Source: CAZCTC01 sp964501335 (GTDB lineage: Bacteria; Chloroflexota; Anaerolineae; B4-G1; SLSP01). Taken from it: DNA of 64,000 nt. The notes below the pieces were generated by a model that saw nothing but the letters and a program-made list of their open reading frames with translations, had not been told where the DNA came from and did not search any database. The translations under genes were made by a program, and so were the position numbers. The stretch is from NCBI GenBank assembly GCA_964501335.1, contig CAZCTC010000037.1:10951-74950 (forward strand). Reading direction: 5' to 3'. Of this stretch, positions 63,844 through 64,000 are shown one piece after another (positions within the stretch are counted from its first letter, which is position 1; every line of letters begins with the position of its first letter).

Positions 63844-64000
63844 CTGTCCTGAAAATAGGGCTCTATGGCATGGCCCCGGCCTTGTAACGTCCCGCAAATG
63901 ATCTTTTCTCGTCCTGATACGCCGCGCGGGATGGCGAGAGAAAGTTTTTTTGTTTATGTTTTCGCGGGCTTCAGAAAGCCCGCGAAAACATAGTCCTTTT
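63844..64000 (+). repeat. Two-hairpin repeat element, forward (right end cut by window)
   Basis: CTGTCCTGAAAATAGG at 63844-63859, tail, perfect 16-bp stem (63956-63971 with 63976-63991), CAGA loop. It starts 21 nt after the GH42 stop; stem identical to the copy at 48869. Confidence 0.9.

Noticed and set aside
8493..63991. Palindromes as ordinary bidirectional intrinsic terminators
   Set aside because: T-runs are on the 5' arm and A-runs on the 3' arm, the reverse of terminator polarity. Some forward copies do have TTTT a few nt later, so weak termination on one strand cannot be fully excluded.
8493..63991. Palindromes as integron attC sites or a CRISPR array
   Set aside because: No integrase, no GTTRRRY/RYYYAAC core pair, no cassette order, and spacing between copies is irregular with genes in between.
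1..64000. tRNA or rRNA genes
   Set aside because: No cloverleaf with a GTTCRANYC T-loop or rRNA-like segment was spotted by eye. A covariance-model scan would be needed to be certain.

Overview
The window reads as part of a Chloroflexota (probably Anaerolineae-like) genome, most likely a scaffold from a draft or metagenome assembly. This taxonomic call is inference. It rests on monoderm-style lipoproteins and Thr/Pro-rich surface proteins, a mutarotase-like DUF5107 protein, a MutL/GlmL-type ASKHA ATPase far from any glutamate mutase, a LacI-controlled sugar ABC importer and abundant interspersed palindromes. A run of exactly 100 N at 26130-26229 marks an assembly gap inside a tandem repeat. 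The + strand looks C-rich over G throughout, whichever strand is coding, which produces many long spurious antisense ORFs. No rRNA, tRNA, CRISPR array or transposase gene was recognised.

Layout. 1-5887 (-): one giant polytopic membrane protein with an N-terminal zinc ribbon, cut by the window edge. 6148-8421 (+): a HAMP-GAF-PAS sensor without an output domain. 9107-11523 (-): a tungsten-type aldehyde:ferredoxin oxidoreductase with two MoaD-like beta-grasp proteins, and a structured leader upstream. 12061-18489 (+): a three-gene ABC-2 exporter, an ECF sigma/anti-sigma pair and a second ABC-2 ATPase/permease pair. 18550-20270 (-): a lone PAAR spike protein, an FmdB-like zinc ribbon, a MIP18/DUF59 protein and a surface protein with a sortase-like tail. 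20451-28669 (-): a very tight seven-gene operon combining a MutL-like ASKHA ATPase, three membrane proteins, a beta-rich protein, a small ORF and a zinc-ribbon protein carrying at least 14 'PDWL' linear motifs. It is the best candidate here for an undescribed multi-protein system. 28914-36388: uvrB, a methyltransferase, a NarL-type two-component pair and an amidohydrolase fused to a CYTH domain. 36773-48705 (-): a four-PA14 surface protein, iron alcohol dehydrogenase with a small monooxygenase, a lipoprotein, and a redox operon (membrane protein, SDR, L-lactate dehydrogenase, aldo/keto reductase, esterase), then a DUF5107 protein. 49362-63823: a glycan-use locus (LacI regulator with a clear promoter and operator, sugar-binding lipoprotein, two MalF/MalG-type permeases, GH5 and GH42 glycosidases), interrupted by two divergent DppB-like permeases.

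The intergenic space is dominated by one family of structured repeats, 23 hairpins in all. Stems of 14-20 bp differ in sequence from copy to copy while pairing is kept. Most tailed copies have a constant CAGA tetraloop. Eleven copies carry a conserved tail on the left, six carry it on the right in reverse orientation, and six are bare palindromes. Many sit 7-60 nt after a stop codon. Their polarity (T-run on the 5' arm, A-run on the 3' arm) is opposite to that of an intrinsic terminator. This family is the most striking nucleotide-level signal in the window.
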